Source: Geminicoccus roseus DSM 18922
GTDB lineage: Bacteria; Pseudomonadota; Alphaproteobacteria; Geminicoccales; Geminicoccaceae
Reading direction: 5' to 3'
Assembly (NCBI RefSeq): GCF_000427665.1
Contig: NZ_KE386572.1
Location: 2,752,196 to 2,816,195, forward strand
DNA length: 64,000 nt
Part shown: piece after piece, positions 19,792 to 35,381 of the stretch
How positions within the stretch are numbered: the stretch's first letter is position 1
Layout: every line of letters starts with the position of its first letter
Position numbers and translations under genes: made by a program
Notes under the pieces: generated by a model
Database searches by the model: none
Seen by the model: the letters and a program-made list of their open reading frames with translations, nothing else
Told to the model about the DNA's origin: nothing

Positions 19792-20655
19792 ATGCGAGAC
19801 GAGCGCCTGACCCTGGAAACGCCGCAAGCCGGCAAGGTCGACCTGCACTGGATCGAGCATGGCGATCCGGCGGCGCCGCAGACGGTGGTCTGCGTGCACG
19901 GCCTGACCCGCAACGGCCACGACTTCGACCGGATCGCGGCGGCCATGGCCCTGCGCGGCGCCCGGGTGCTGGCGGTGGACGTGCCCGGCCGGGGCGGCAG
20001 TTCCTGGCTGGCCGACCCGCAGCATTATGCCGTGCCGGTCTATGCCGATCTGCTGCGCCGCTGGCTCCAGGCCCTGGGGCTGGACAAGGTTGCCTGGCTC
20101 GGCACCTCGATGGGCGGGCTGATCGCGATGGAGATCGCCGGGCGGGAGCACAGCCCGATCGAGCGGCTGGTCCTGAACGACGTGGGCGCCTTCGTGCCCA
20201 AGGAGGCGCTGGCGCCGATTGGGGCCTATCTGGGCCTGGACCTGAAGTTCCCGGACGTCGAGGCGGTGGAGCGCCACCTGCGCACCATCCATGCCGGGTT
20301 CGGCCGCCACCTGGACGACGGCTTCTGGCGGGAGCTGGCCCGCCGCTCGTCGCGGCCGGCCGACGGCGGCTGGCGGATGCATTACGACCCGGCGATCAAG
20401 CAGCCGTTCACCCAGATGGAAGCGGCCGACATCGACCAGTGGCCGCTCTACCAGGCGATCACCTGCCCGACCCTGCTGGTCCGGGGCGCGGAGAGCCCGC
20501 TCCTGCCGGTGGCGGTGGCGCAGGAGATGACCCGGACCGGCCCGAAGGCCGAGCTGGTCACCTTCATGGATTGCGGCCACGCGCCGTCGCTGGCGGAGCC
20601 GGAGCAGATCGAGACGGTGGCGGACTGGCTGTGCGGGCCGGAGCCCGCCGCCTGA
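19792..20655 (+). CDS. alpha/beta-hydrolase fold protein
   Basis: A 287-residue cytoplasmic hydrolase with the oxyanion motif HGLTRNG (about residues 36-42), nucleophile elbow GTSMGG (S106), and a terminal histidine in DCGHAPSL. No signal peptide. The overall layout is that of esterases, haloalkane-dehalogenase-like and epoxide-hydrolase-like enzymes; the substrate cannot be told. It is divergent from bpt and converges on the ferredoxin gene. Confidence 0.85.
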   Translation: MRDERLTLETPQAGKVDLHWIEHGDPAAPQTVVCVHGLTRNGHDFDRIAAAMALRGARVLAVDVPGRGGSSWLADPQHYAVPVYADLLRRWLQALGLDKVAWLGTSMGGLIAMEIAGREHSPIERLVLNDVGAFVPKEALAPIGAYLGLDLKFPDVEAVERHLRTIHAGFGRHLDDGFWRELARRSSRPADGGWRMHYDPAIKQPFTQMEAADIDQWPLYQAITCPTLLVRGAESPLLPVAVAQEMTRTGPKAELVTFMDCGHAPSLAEPEQIETVADWLCGPEPAA

Positions 20656-20690
20656 GGAGGTCGCCCGGGCGCAAAGCGCCGGGCGCCGGA

Positions 20691-21005
20691 TCAGAATTCC
20701 GGGGCCAGGGTGACGGTGATCCCGTCCAGCTCTGCGGAGAAGGGGATCTGGCAGGAAAGCCGGGAATTGTCCTGCACCTGGAAGGCCTCGTCGAGCATGT
20801 TGCTCTCGTCCTTGCTCATCTCGGGCAGGCGCGGCAGCCATTCCGCGGCGACATAGACGTGGCAGGTGGCGCAGGCGCAGCAGCCGCCGCAGGCGGCCTC
20901 GATCGGCAGGTTGGCTTCCCGCACGATCTCCATCACCGACCAGCCGACGGTGGCGGGGACGCTGTGCTCGACCCCTTCGCGGTCGATGACTTGAATTTCG
21001 GCCAT
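20691..21005 (-). CDS. 2Fe-2S ferredoxin (ISC/adrenodoxin type)
   Basis: A 104-residue ferredoxin with cluster ligands C39, C45 and C48 (C-x5-C-x2-C) and C85, the adrenodoxin/Fdx spacing. Extra cysteines at 42 and 43 sit inside the binding loop. It passes electrons from a reductase to an acceptor such as an iron-sulfur assembly enzyme or a P450. The ferredoxin-NADP reductase gene is immediately upstream on the same strand (50-base gap), which strongly suggests they work together. Confidence 0.95.
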   Translation of the reverse strand: MAEIQVIDREGVEHSVPATVGWSVMEIVREANLPIEAACGGCCACATCHVYVAAEWLPRLPEMSKDESNMLDEAFQVQDNSRLSCQIPFSAELDGITVTLAPEF

Positions 21006-21055
21006 GAAGTCGATCCGATTATGCTTGAGGGTGGTCGTGCGACCGGTCGTTCCGA

Positions 21056-22171
<1,116 letters not shown>

Positions 22172-22365
22172 CTAGAGGGAGAGCGCCCCAGGGGGAAGAG
22201 CCCGGGCCACCGCCGCCCCCGCTCCGCTCCTTGCCGGCGCTCATGTCGTGCTCCCGCGCGGCCCGATCAAGGCCGGCCACGCCTGCCGCGCCGCCATGCG
22301 TCAGCCCCCGACCACGGCGCCGGCCGATCGGCGGCGGTGCGGCAGGCCACGGAGCCCTTCGGGCG

Positions 22366-23871
22366 TCAGCGCCGCCGATGGCCGGAAAAGCCGATCGGCT
22401 TGATCGCCGAGGAGCGGATGGTGCGGGGATGCTCCGGATCCTGGCCACGGATCGGCCGGCCGAGGTCGGGCGCCCCGCCGGAGGGCCGCTCGGCAAGGCG
22501 GGGATCGTCGGCGGGCCGCTCGGCCGGGCCGCCTTCCGGCCCGTGCTCCGGCTCCGCCACGGAAACCGGATGGTCCCGCCCGCCCGACAGCGCCCGGACG
22601 AACCGGTTGCCGGGCCGGACCGGCGCGGCACCTGCGGTGCCCGGGCGACGCAGCCGGGGCGGGCCCTCGCCCGCCGCTTCGCCGCCATGGGCGGCCGGCC
22701 CGGCCGAGGGCTGGCCAGGAACCCCGCCTGCCGGCCGGCCAGGCTGCTTCGGCCGTCCGGACTCGGCCGGGGGTGGCGACCGGGCCGGCTGCCTGGCTGC
22801 GTCCGGATCGAGATAGCCGATGCCCGCAGCGGCTTCGGCCGCGGGCGGTCGTGCGGGGGCTGGCGGCCGTTCGGGGGATGGGCGTGCGATCGCCGGCCGG
22901 GCGGGAGCCGTGGGTGGCGCAGAAGCGCCGCCTCCGCCTGCCGGCTCGTCCAGATAATGGATCATCGGCCGGTCAGCATGGTCCAGGCGCGGGCGCACCG
23001 GGTCCTGCGGCCTGGGCGCCGGCGGCCGCGGGGCCTCTGCCTCTTCTGCCGCAAGCGCAGGGACCGGGCCCGGCGTCGGAGCCGGCCCGGCCGGGGCGCT
23101 GGCGATCCGCCCGGCCTCGACCATCGCCGGGGCCGGGCGGACCGGCGTTCCTGCCAGGGGCGGACCGGCGGCATGGGCCGGGAGCTGCAGCGGCTCCGGC
23201 GCCGTCCGGTGAAACGGCGGGGCCGGCACCCGGGCGAACGCGGCGACCTCGGACGCCGCCTCGGCGCTCCATTCCTGCAGGGCCGGCAGGCTGGTCAGGG
23301 CCTGCAGATAGGCCTCGCAGGCGGGGTTCTGCGCCGGGAGCGCATAGGTGACGAACCTTGTGGCGATCGGCACGAACATCGCGTCGACCAGGCCGAACCG
23401 GCCGAACAGGAACGGGCCGTCCTTGGCGGCGGGCGCCTCCCGCAGCTCGCTCCAGATTCGCCGGACCCGTTTCAGGTCGGCCGCCACCCCGCGCATCAGC
23501 CGGCCGGGCGGCGCGAACCGGGCCATCAGGTCCATCGGCAGGAAGCGGTGCAGGGAGCCGAGCCCGCCATGCACCTCGGCCGCGACCGAGCGAGCCAGGG
23601 CGCGGTCCGCCGGGTCCTGCGGCCACATCGCCGGGACGCGCTCGGCCAGGTGCTCCAGGATCGCCAGGGATTCCCAGACCGTGATCGCCTCGTCGACCAG
23701 CACCGGCACCTTGCCGGACGGGGAGAACCGGCCGAGCAGGCCTTCGCTCTCCGGCCGCCCGAGCGGCACCAGCACTTCCTCGAAGCGCAGCTCGAACATC
23801 CGCATCGCCATCCAGGTCGCCAGGGACCAGGGGCAGGAATTGCGGCTGCCGATCACCAACCGGACGGTCAT
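22366..23871 (-). CDS. glutathione S-transferase with long proline/alanine-rich C-terminal tail
   Basis: Residues 1-220 are a glutathione S-transferase: thioredoxin-fold half with SRNSCPWSLATW, FSPSGKVPVL and VWESLAI, then the helical half. Residues 225-501 are low-complexity, rich in Pro, Ala, Gly, Arg and Glu, with no predicted globular part. Two short related phrases, IHYLDEP and IGYLDPD, occur in the tail about 50 residues apart and may be short linear motifs. Ordinary members end near residue 220; the gene at 59475 is a normal-length relative. The start MTVRLVIGSRN is clear. The tail stays open in a very GC-rich region, so a frameshift cannot be excluded by eye. Confidence 0.8.
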   Translation of the reverse strand: MTVRLVIGSRNSCPWSLATWMAMRMFELRFEEVLVPLGRPESEGLLGRFSPSGKVPVLVDEAITVWESLAILEHLAERVPAMWPQDPADRALARSVAAEVHGGLGSLHRFLPMDLMARFAPPGRLMRGVAADLKRVRRIWSELREAPAAKDGPFLFGRFGLVDAMFVPIATRFVTYALPAQNPACEAYLQALTSLPALQEWSAEAASEVAAFARVPAPPFHRTAPEPLQLPAHAAGPPLAGTPVRPAPAMVEAGRIASAPAGPAPTPGPVPALAAEEAEAPRPPAPRPQDPVRPRLDHADRPMIHYLDEPAGGGGASAPPTAPARPAIARPSPERPPAPARPPAAEAAAGIGYLDPDAARQPARSPPPAESGRPKQPGRPAGGVPGQPSAGPAAHGGEAAGEGPPRLRRPGTAGAAPVRPGNRFVRALSGGRDHPVSVAEPEHGPEGGPAERPADDPRLAERPSGGAPDLGRPIRGQDPEHPRTIRSSAIKPIGFSGHRRR

Positions 23872-23927
23872 GGAAGCAAGGTCATGCAGAAAGGGCTAGG
23901 CGGCAGACGAACATGGTCAGTTCCGGA

Positions 23928-24737
23928 TCACGACTGCGGAATCTCCTCGGCGACGCGTGGCATCTCGCACCAGAGCACCTCCTGCCGATAGGAGGCGAGC
24001 ACGGTCTGGATCGGCTCGGGCTGGGCCTGGCAGTTCCAGTCCTCGCCATCGACCACCGCAGCATAGCCCAATGCGTCGCGCAGTTGCAGCAGTCCGGCGA
24101 CGTCCTTGCGCGGATCGACCCGGCCATCGCCGTCCAGGTCGCGGCCGAGCATCAGCGCCTGCAGGCGGGCCTGGAGCTCGCGGGTCGCGCGGAGCCGCTC
24201 CTGGTCCGGCATCTCGGGATTGCCCAGCCGGGCCAGGCTGCGGTCGACCACGGCCAGGTCGAAGCGCAGGCCCGTCACGATCTGGCTGACATTGCGGTAC
24301 CAGCTGCTGCCCTGCTGGGTCCGGCCCGGGCCGGCCTCCAGGCTGGCCTCGACCAGGTCCAGCGCGTGGGACACGTCCTGGACCTGGGTGGCGTCGCGCG
24401 GGCTGCGCGTCACCAGGAGCCGGCGCATCGTGGCCGCCGCGCGGGGATCCAGGCCGGATCCCCCTGCCTGGTCCATCACGGTCATCGCCTGGACCACCGC
24501 GGTCTCGGCGGTGGGCAGGGCGCCACCGCCGGTGCCCGTGGCAGGATGGCGGCCGAAGATCAGGGCGAACGGCGCGGGGTCCGCCCCGACCGCCGCCTGC
24601 TCGGGCAACGCCGCCTGCGCCGATCGAACGGGCGCCTGCGGTGCCGGCGCCGTCGTGCAGGCGGCAAGCGACAGAGCCAACCCCAGGAAAGGCAGCAGGA
24701 CCACCCATCCGCGCCTTTGGCCACCACCACCGCTCAT
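23928..24737 (-). CDS. predicted lipoprotein with an EF-hand/dockerin-like loop
   Basis: The 269-residue protein has a lipoprotein signal (LALSLAAC, Cys27) after a GQRRGW start. The mature part is largely helical. A calcium-loop-like stretch DLDGDGRVDPRKD occurs at residues 200-212; position 12 of the loop is Lys rather than Glu/Asp, so binding is uncertain. I do not recognise the family. The start at 24737 is chosen for GGGAG six bases upstream. An inverted repeat covers that ribosome-binding site. Its neighbours are a GST and malic enzyme, which give no clear hint to function. Confidence 0.7.
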   Translation of the reverse strand: MSGGGGQRRGWVVLLPFLGLALSLAACTTAPAPQAPVRSAQAALPEQAAVGADPAPFALIFGRHPATGTGGGALPTAETAVVQAMTVMDQAGGSGLDPRAAATMRRLLVTRSPRDATQVQDVSHALDLVEASLEAGPGRTQQGSSWYRNVSQIVTGLRFDLAVVDRSLARLGNPEMPDQERLRATRELQARLQALMLGRDLDGDGRVDPRKDVAGLLQLRDALGYAAVVDGEDWNCQAQPEPIQTVLASYRQEVLWCEMPRVAEEIPQS

Positions 24738-24744
24738 CGACCGC

Positions 24745-24761
24745 TCCCATGTCTCATGGGA
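24745..24761 (-). promoter_or_regulatory. inverted repeat over the ribosome-binding site of the EF-hand lipoprotein
   Basis: TCCCATG and CATGGGA form a perfect 7-base stem with a 3-base loop. In the minus-strand transcript the second arm contains most of the GGGAG ribosome-binding site used by the start at 24737, so folding could limit translation; binding by a dimeric regulator is the alternative. Confidence 0.35.
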
Positions 24762-24835
24762 ACCCATCATGCAGCCCGCTTCCTAACGAACAGTTACCTC
24801 CAGCGAAGAAACCCGATCCATCCGAACCCGCCGGC

Positions 24836-27160
<2,325 letters not shown>

Positions 27161-27401
27161 AGCCGTTCCCTGCAGCCGCTTGTCGCCGGGCCGGCCCTGC
27201 GCGGCACTGCCCCGCCACCGGCCCGAGAGGTGCAGTTGCCACGCGCAAGGCGGGGACGACAAGCATCTGTGGGCCTCGAACAGGCGAACACGCGGCCGGT
27301 CGCGGCCCCGCAGGACCTAGCTGTGCGATCCGGAAGGTCACGATCTTGCGGCGGCCGGGAGCGAAACCACTTCAAGCATGTGGTGGAACGAGGAGCTCGG
27401 G

Positions 27402-28331
27402 ATGGCGATCCTTCGCACTGGCCTGCTGCTCGCGGCGATGACCGCGCTGTTCTTGGTGGTGGGCTATGCGGTCGGCGGCGGCACCGGCGCCGTGATCGCG
27501 CTGGTGATCGCGGCCTTCACCAACCTGTTCGCCTGGTGGGGGTCGGCGGACATGGTGCTGCGCATGCATCACGCCCGGCCGGTCACCCCGGCTGGCGCCC
27601 CGGACCTGTACGGCCTAGTGGCGGAACTGGCGCGTCGCGCCGACCTGCCGGTCCCCAAGGTCTACCTGATCGAGAGCGACCAGCCGAACGCGTTCGCCAC
27701 CGGCCGCGACCCCCACCATGCCGCAGTGGCGGTGACCCGGGGACTGATGCGGGCGATGTCGCGGGACGAGCTGGCGGGGGTGATCGCGCACGAGCTGGCG
27801 CACATCAAGCACCGCGACACCCTCACCATGGCGGTGGCGGCGACCCTGGCCGGCGCCATCGGCTTCCTCGCCCAGTTCGGCCTGTTCTTCGGCGGCAGCC
27901 GCGACCGCGACCATCCGCTGGGCGGGATCGGCCTGCTGCTGGCGATGATCGTGGCGCCGATGGCGGCGATGCTGGTGCAGATGGCGATCAGCCGGGCGCG
28001 CGAGTTCGAGGCCGACCGGGAGGGTGCGGCGATCTGCGGGAACCCGGGTGCTTTGGCCAGCGCGCTGCAGCGGATCGAGCAGATCGCCACCGGCACCTAT
28101 GTCGGCACGGCCGAGCGCAATCCGGCCACCGCGCACCTGTTCATCATCAATCCCCTGCATGGCGGGGCGCTGGCCGGAATGTTCCGGACCCATCCGCCGA
28201 CCGTGGAGCGGATCCGCCGCCTGATGGCGCTGCAGGGAGGACGCCGGATGCCGACCGGCGGGTTCGGCCCGGCCCGTCCGGCGACACCGCCGGGCGGTCC
28301 GTGGGGGCGGCGTGCCGGGCCCTGGGGCTGA
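27402..28331 (+). CDS. htpX: membrane zinc metalloprotease HtpX
   Basis: HtpX degrades misfolded membrane proteins and works beside FtsH. The 309-residue protein has two N-terminal helices (about residues 5-22 and 28-46), the zinc motif HELAH at H130-H134, two later helices and the downstream glutamate in EFEADREGA. The tail is Gly/Pro/Arg-rich. The start [10 protein letters not shown] has GGAG six bases upstream and fits the family better than the ATG at 27378. It is divergent from maeB across about 240 bases. Confidence 0.96.
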   Translation: MAILRTGLLLAAMTALFLVVGYAVGGGTGAVIALVIAAFTNLFAWWGSADMVLRMHHARPVTPAGAPDLYGLVAELARRADLPVPKVYLIESDQPNAFATGRDPHHAAVAVTRGLMRAMSRDELAGVIAHELAHIKHRDTLTMAVAATLAGAIGFLAQFGLFFGGSRDRDHPLGGIGLLLAMIVAPMAAMLVQMAISRAREFEADREGAAICGNPGALASALQRIEQIATGTYVGTAERNPATAHLFIINPLHGGALAGMFRTHPPTVERIRRLMALQGGRRMPTGGFGPARPATPPGGPWGRRAGPWG

Positions 28332-28340
28332 CCGTTCCGC

Positions 28341-28808
28341 TCAGGAATTGCCCTGGCGCTTGAGCGGCAAAGGCAGGCCCGGCTCGCCGGCCACGTCCGG
28401 CTCCAGGTAGAGGGAACTGCCGACGACGGTGCCCAGGAGGGGCACGTCGCTCACCAGCGCCTCCTTCTTCTCCAGGCGCACCACGCCCTCACTGGAGGTC
28501 CAGACCCATTCGCTCGGGCCAGCTGCGCTGGTGGCGGTGGCGGTGCCGTCGGCGCGGAACTGGATGGTGCCGGTGGCGGTCTGGATGATGCGGTCGACCT
28601 CGGCGCGCATCGCGTTCTCGGCCTGGCGCCGGGCGGCGGCGGGCAGGCTCTCGAACTGCTCGGTCATCACTGCGTCGACATCGGCGCGCAGCGCGGCCTC
28701 GTCCAGGATCCAGGTGCCGATCAGCCCGGTCTCGGCCAACGCCGTGTCGGCGCTGCCGGCCAAGCCCAGCGCCAGGACCGCCAGGGCCAGGAGATGCCGG
28801 CGAATCAT
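28341..28808 (-). CDS. exported protein of unknown function (tandem paralog 2)
   Basis: A 155-residue protein with a signal peptide ending TALA (about residue 25). The mature part starts GLIGTWILDEAALRADVDAV, continues in an amphipathic helix and a beta-rich half with TIQFRADGTATATS. The order (GTW-LDEAAL, helix, IxFxADGT, then strands) matches its upstream neighbour, so the two are paralogs. The fold might be lipocalin-like; the function is unknown. It begins 8 bases after the neighbour's stop and converges on htpX. Confidence 0.7.
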   Translation of the reverse strand: MIRRHLLALAVLALGLAGSADTALAETGLIGTWILDEAALRADVDAVMTEQFESLPAAARRQAENAMRAEVDRIIQTATGTIQFRADGTATATSAAGPSEWVWTSSEGVVRLEKKEALVSDVPLLGTVVGSSLYLEPDVAGEPGLPLPLKRQGNS

Positions 28809-28816
28809 GGCCAAGC

Positions 28817-29290
28817 TCAGCGTACCGGAACCAGCACCCAGGTCATCTCGCCCAGCGGCCCCTGGTCCGGATCGTTCGGGTCGACGTCGAAGTTCAGCTC
28901 GATCCGGCCATCGGTCACGGTGCCGCTGAGGTCGGGGCTTTCCGGATCGGCGTCGACCACGTGGAGGACGTCGCCCTCCTGGGTCCAGGTGCCGCGCTCG
29001 GTGTCCGCCGATTCCGGATCGTTGAAGATCACCGTGCCGTCCGCCGCGAACTCGATGGTGGCCGCCAGGCTGGAGGCCATCTGGCTTTTCATCTCGGCGC
29101 GCTGCTCGGTCATCATCCGCTCCGCGTCCGCCCGGTCCTCCTCGGGGATCCGGGTCAGCAGGCCCTCGATCAGCTGGTCGACCGCCCGTTCCAGGCCGGC
29201 CTCGTCCATCCGCCAAAGGCCCACCGGGCTTTGCGCCGCGAACGCCGGCAGGGCGAGCAGGATCGAGGCGATCAACAGCAGGACACGCAC
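28817..29290 (-). CDS. exported protein of unknown function (tandem paralog 1)
   Basis: A 157-residue protein with signal peptide VRVLLLIASILLALPAFA. The mature part opens SPVGLWRMDEAGLERAVDQL, has a charged helix rich in Glu/Met, then TIEFAADGTVIFND and GTWTQEGDVLHVVDADPE. The start is a GTG at 29290 preceded by GGGGAG; no ATG fits. It pairs with the downstream paralog in an apparent two-gene operon. Position after the helix carries several Met (ERMMTEQRAEMKSQM), absent in the paralog. No function is known. Confidence 0.68.
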   Translation of the reverse strand: MRVLLLIASILLALPAFAAQSPVGLWRMDEAGLERAVDQLIEGLLTRIPEEDRADAERMMTEQRAEMKSQMASSLAATIEFAADGTVIFNDPESADTERGTWTQEGDVLHVVDADPESPDLSGTVTDGRIELNFDVDPNDPDQGPLGEMTWVLVPVR

Positions 29291-29416
29291 GGCTTGCACT
29301 CCCCAACCGGTCCAGAACAGGCACCGCCCAAGGTGGGAGCGGCCGCTGCCGGCCGGCCCCCGCGAGGACGGGTTGGCGGGGCGAGGGCGCCAAGGCAATC
29401 ACCCCAAGAGCCGACA

Positions 29417-29448
29417 TGGCCCGGCCGCCGGGTTGGAAGGCCGGGCCA
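29417..29448 (-). terminator. hairpin after lpd
   Basis: TGGCCCGGCC and GGCCGGGCCA form a perfect 10-base stem with a 12-base loop, 12 bases after the lpd stop. No U-tract follows. It marks the end of the TCA-cycle cluster. Confidence 0.5.
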
Positions 29449-29459
29449 CGCGGTCGCGG

Positions 29460-30869
29460 CTACATATGAATGGGTTTGGCGAAGCTGGCGAGGGCCGCTT
29501 CCTTGATCGCTTCTTCCAGGGTCGGGTGCGGGTGGCTGGTACGGGCAAGGTCCTCGGCGCTGGCGCCGAACTCCATGGCGACCGTGACCTCGTTGATCAT
29601 GGTGCCGGCATCGGCGGCGATGATGTGGCAGCCCAGGATCTTGTCGGTCCCGGCCTCGGTGAGCAGCTTCACGAAGCCGTCGGTCCGGCCGACCGCACGG
29701 GCACGCGAGTTGGCCATCATCGAGAACTTGCCGGTCTTGTACTCCACCCCGGCCGCCTTGAGCTGCTCCTCGGTCTGGCCCAGCGCCGCCACCTCGGGAT
29801 CGGTGTACACCACGCCCGGGATCAGGTTGTAGTCGATGTGCGGCTTCTGCCCGGCGAGGATCTCGGCGACCGCCACGCCCTCCTCCTCGGCCTTGTGCGC
29901 CAGCATCGGGCCCTTGATGGCGTCGCCGATGGCGTAGATGCCGGGCACGTTGGTGCTGAAGTCGTCATGGGTGGAGATCCGCTGGCGCTCGTCCAGCGCC
30001 ACGCCCGCGGCCTCCAGGCCCAGCCCCTCCGTGTAGGGACGCCGGCCGATCGAGACCAGCACCACGTCGCCCTCGATCACTTCCGGCTCGCCGCCCTTGG
30101 CCGGCTCGACATGGACCTTGAGCAGCTCGCCGGAGCTGTCCACGCCGGTCACCTTGGTGCCGAGCTTGAAGGCGACGCCCTGCTTGGCGAGGATGCGCTG
30201 GAAGGTCTTGGAGACCTCGCCGTCCATGCCGGGGGTGATCCGGTCCAGATACTCCACGACCGTCACCTTGGCGCCGAGCCGGCGCCAGACGGTGCCCAGC
30301 TCCAGGCCGATATAGCCGCCGCCGATGACGATCAGGTGCTTGGGCACCTCGTCCAGGTCGAGCGCCCCGGTGGAATCCACCACCCGGCCTTCCACGAGCT
30401 CCACGCCCGGCAGGGGCATCACGTCGGAACCGGTGGCCAGGATGATGTTCTTGGCGCCGACCTGCTGGCTGCCGCCGTCCAGCAGCGCCACGTCCATCGC
30501 GTTGCTGCCGGTCAGGGTGGCGGCACCCTTGATGTAGTCGACCTTGTACTTCTTGAAGAGTCCCTCGATGCCCTTGGTCAGGGCCTCGACGACGTCGTCC
30601 TTGTTGTCGAGCATGGCGCCCAGGTCGAGCTCGACCCCGCCCTTGGCGCGGATGCCGATCTTCTCGAAATGGGTCTGGGCCTCCTCGTAGAGGTGCGAGG
30701 TGTGCAGGAGGGCCTTGGACGGGATGCAGCCGACGTTCAGGCAGGTGCCGCCCAGGCGGCCGCGCTTTTCCACGCAGGCGACCTTCATGCCGAGCTGGGC
30801 GGCCTTGATGGCGCCGACATAGCCGCCGGGGCCACCGCCCACCACCACGACGTCGTACGGCTCGCTCAT
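29460..30869 (-). CDS. lpd: dihydrolipoyl dehydrogenase (E3)
   Basis: E3 reoxidises dihydrolipoamide of the 2-oxoglutarate dehydrogenase complex. The 469-residue flavoprotein has GGGPGGYVGAIKAAQLG, the redox disulfide C43-C48 in GGTCLNVGCIPSK, and the C-terminal HPHPTLEEAI active-site histidine segment. The start MSEPYDVVVV at 30869 is typical. It follows sucB with a gap of about 200 bases that contains a hairpin, so it may have its own promoter or be expressed by readthrough. Confidence 0.97.
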   Translation of the reverse strand: MSEPYDVVVVGGGPGGYVGAIKAAQLGMKVACVEKRGRLGGTCLNVGCIPSKALLHTSHLYEEAQTHFEKIGIRAKGGVELDLGAMLDNKDDVVEALTKGIEGLFKKYKVDYIKGAATLTGSNAMDVALLDGGSQQVGAKNIILATGSDVMPLPGVELVEGRVVDSTGALDLDEVPKHLIVIGGGYIGLELGTVWRRLGAKVTVVEYLDRITPGMDGEVSKTFQRILAKQGVAFKLGTKVTGVDSSGELLKVHVEPAKGGEPEVIEGDVVLVSIGRRPYTEGLGLEAAGVALDERQRISTHDDFSTNVPGIYAIGDAIKGPMLAHKAEEEGVAVAEILAGQKPHIDYNLIPGVVYTDPEVAALGQTEEQLKAAGVEYKTGKFSMMANSRARAVGRTDGFVKLLTEAGTDKILGCHIIAADAGTMINEVTVAMEFGASAEDLARTSHPHPTLEEAIKEAALASFAKPIHM

Positions 30870-31031
30870 CCTGTTTCTCCCGCAGCCCGCCCGAAAGGCC
30901 GGCCTGATATGCACTGATCGTTAGATGGGGGGCTCAGCCTCGGGGCGGATGTCCGGACAGCCGGGCTGCAGCCATGCATGGAGCGCAGGCTCCGGCCGGC
31001 GGCAGCCGGCGGCGGAGCCATGTGGCGGTGC

Positions 31032-31060
31032 GGCCGTCCGCCGGGACGGGGCGGACGGCC
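31032..31060 (-). terminator. hairpin between sucB and lpd
   Basis: GGCCGTCCGCC and GGCGGACGGCC form a perfect 11-base stem with a 7-base loop, 6 bases after the sucB stop. There is no U-tract. It may attenuate or stabilise the message ahead of lpd. Confidence 0.5.
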
Positions 31061-31066
31061 AGCACA

Positions 31067-32335
31067 TCACGCCTCGATCAGGAGGCGCTGCGGATCCTCG
31101 ATGGTCTCCTTGACCCGCACCAGGAAGCTGACCGCTTCCTTGCCGTCGATGATCCGGTGGTCGTAGCTGAGCGCGATGTACATCATCGGCCGCGCCTCGA
31201 TCTTGCCGCCGGCCATCACCATCGGCCGCTGCTGGATCTTGTGCATGCCAAGGATGCCCACCTGCGGCGGGTTGATGATCGGCGTGCTCATCAGCGAGCC
31301 GAACGTGCCGCCATTGGTGATGGTGAAGGTGCCGCCGGTCAGGTCCTCCATGCCAAGCTTGCCGTCGCGGGCGCGCTTGCCGAGGTCGGCGATGTTCTTC
31401 TCGATCCCGGCCAGCGACGCGGTGTCGGCGTCGCGCAGCACCGGCACGACCAGGCCCTGCTCGGTGGAGACCGCCACACCGATGTCGTAGTAGTGCTTGT
31501 AGACGACGTCGTCGCCGTCGATCTCGGCATTGACCGCCGGATACACCTTGAGCGCGTCGATCACCGCCTTCACGAAGAACGACATGAAGCCGAGCTTGAT
31601 GCCGTGCTTTTTCTGGAACACGTCCTGGTACTGGCTGCGCAGCGCCATGACCGCGCCCATGTCGACCTCGTTGAAGGTCGTGAGCATGGCGGCGGTGTTC
31701 TGCGCCTCCTTCAGGCGCTCGGCGATCCGCTTGCGCAGGCGGGTCATCCGGACCCGCTCCTCGCGGCCGGAGCGCGATCCCGCAGCCGCGGCCGGGGCCG
31801 CCGCCGGGGCAGAGGGCTTGGGTGCCGCGGCCGCCGCCTGGACGTCGCCCTTGGTCACGTTGCCCTTGGGACCGGAGGGCGGCACCGAGGCCAGGTCGAT
31901 GCCGGCCTCGCCGGCGAGCTTGCGCGCGGCCGGGCCGGCCTGATCGGCGCCGCTGCCCGCGGCGGCAGCCGCCGGGCTCCGCTCCGGGGTCGCCGGCTTG
32001 GCCATGGCGGCGGCGGCACCCTGCGGCGCGGCCGGCTCCTTGGCCTCGATCACCGGAGCCGCCGCCTTGCCGTCGGTCGCGGGCGCCGCACCGGCACCGC
32101 CTTCGGTGATCGAGCCCAGCATCGAATCAACGGCGACATCGGTGCCTTCCTCGGCGACGATCTCGGCCAGCACGCCCGCCACCGGGGAGGGGACCTCGAG
32201 GTTGACCTTGTCGGTCTCCAGCTCCACCAGCGGCTCGTCGACCGCCACGCTGTCGCCCACCTTCTTCAGCCACTTCGCGATCGTGGCCTCACTTACCGAT
32301 TCGCCGAGCTTCGGCACCCGGATCTCGACGCTCAT
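31067..32335 (-). CDS. sucB: 2-oxoglutarate dehydrogenase E2, dihydrolipoyl succinyltransferase
   Basis: SucB forms the core of the 2-oxoglutarate dehydrogenase complex. The 422-residue protein has one lipoyl domain (lipoylated K43 in [11 protein letters not shown]), an Ala/Pro linker, a peripheral subunit-binding domain ([15 protein letters not shown]) and the catalytic domain ending with [12 protein letters not shown], where the HxxxDG motif is intact. The start [14 protein letters not shown] at 32335 is the family start. It follows sucA by about 105 bases. Confidence 0.97.
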   Translation of the reverse strand: MSVEIRVPKLGESVSEATIAKWLKKVGDSVAVDEPLVELETDKVNLEVPSPVAGVLAEIVAEEGTDVAVDSMLGSITEGGAGAAPATDGKAAAPVIEAKEPAAPQGAAAAMAKPATPERSPAAAAAGSGADQAGPAARKLAGEAGIDLASVPPSGPKGNVTKGDVQAAAAAPKPSAPAAAPAAAAGSRSGREERVRMTRLRKRIAERLKEAQNTAAMLTTFNEVDMGAVMALRSQYQDVFQKKHGIKLGFMSFFVKAVIDALKVYPAVNAEIDGDDVVYKHYYDIGVAVSTEQGLVVPVLRDADTASLAGIEKNIADLGKRARDGKLGMEDLTGGTFTITNGGTFGSLMSTPIINPPQVGILGMHKIQQRPMVMAGGKIEARPMMYIALSYDHRIIDGKEAVSFLVRVKETIEDPQRLLIEA

Positions 32336-32440
32336 CGCACTTCCTTCCGTCCCCAACATCCAAGGGCGCGCCCTGCCGACCGCCGCGCACCCTTCACCAA
32401 CCCATAGCGACCCGCCGGGTGCCGCCCTGGCAAAACCCGA

Positions 32441-35293
<2,853 letters not shown>

Positions 35294-35381
35294 CTCGCGT
35301 TCCCTGGAAACCCCACAGGAAGCGGCCGGTCCGCTTCCTGCCCCGTTTCACTTTCCTACATTCCAGACGTTGACAAGGCGT

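Noticed and set aside
30947-30959. Second copy of GGATGTCCGGACA as in the phoA upstream palindrome
   Set aside because: A shared 13-base string is expected by chance in 64 kb of GC-rich DNA, and this copy is not a full palindrome.
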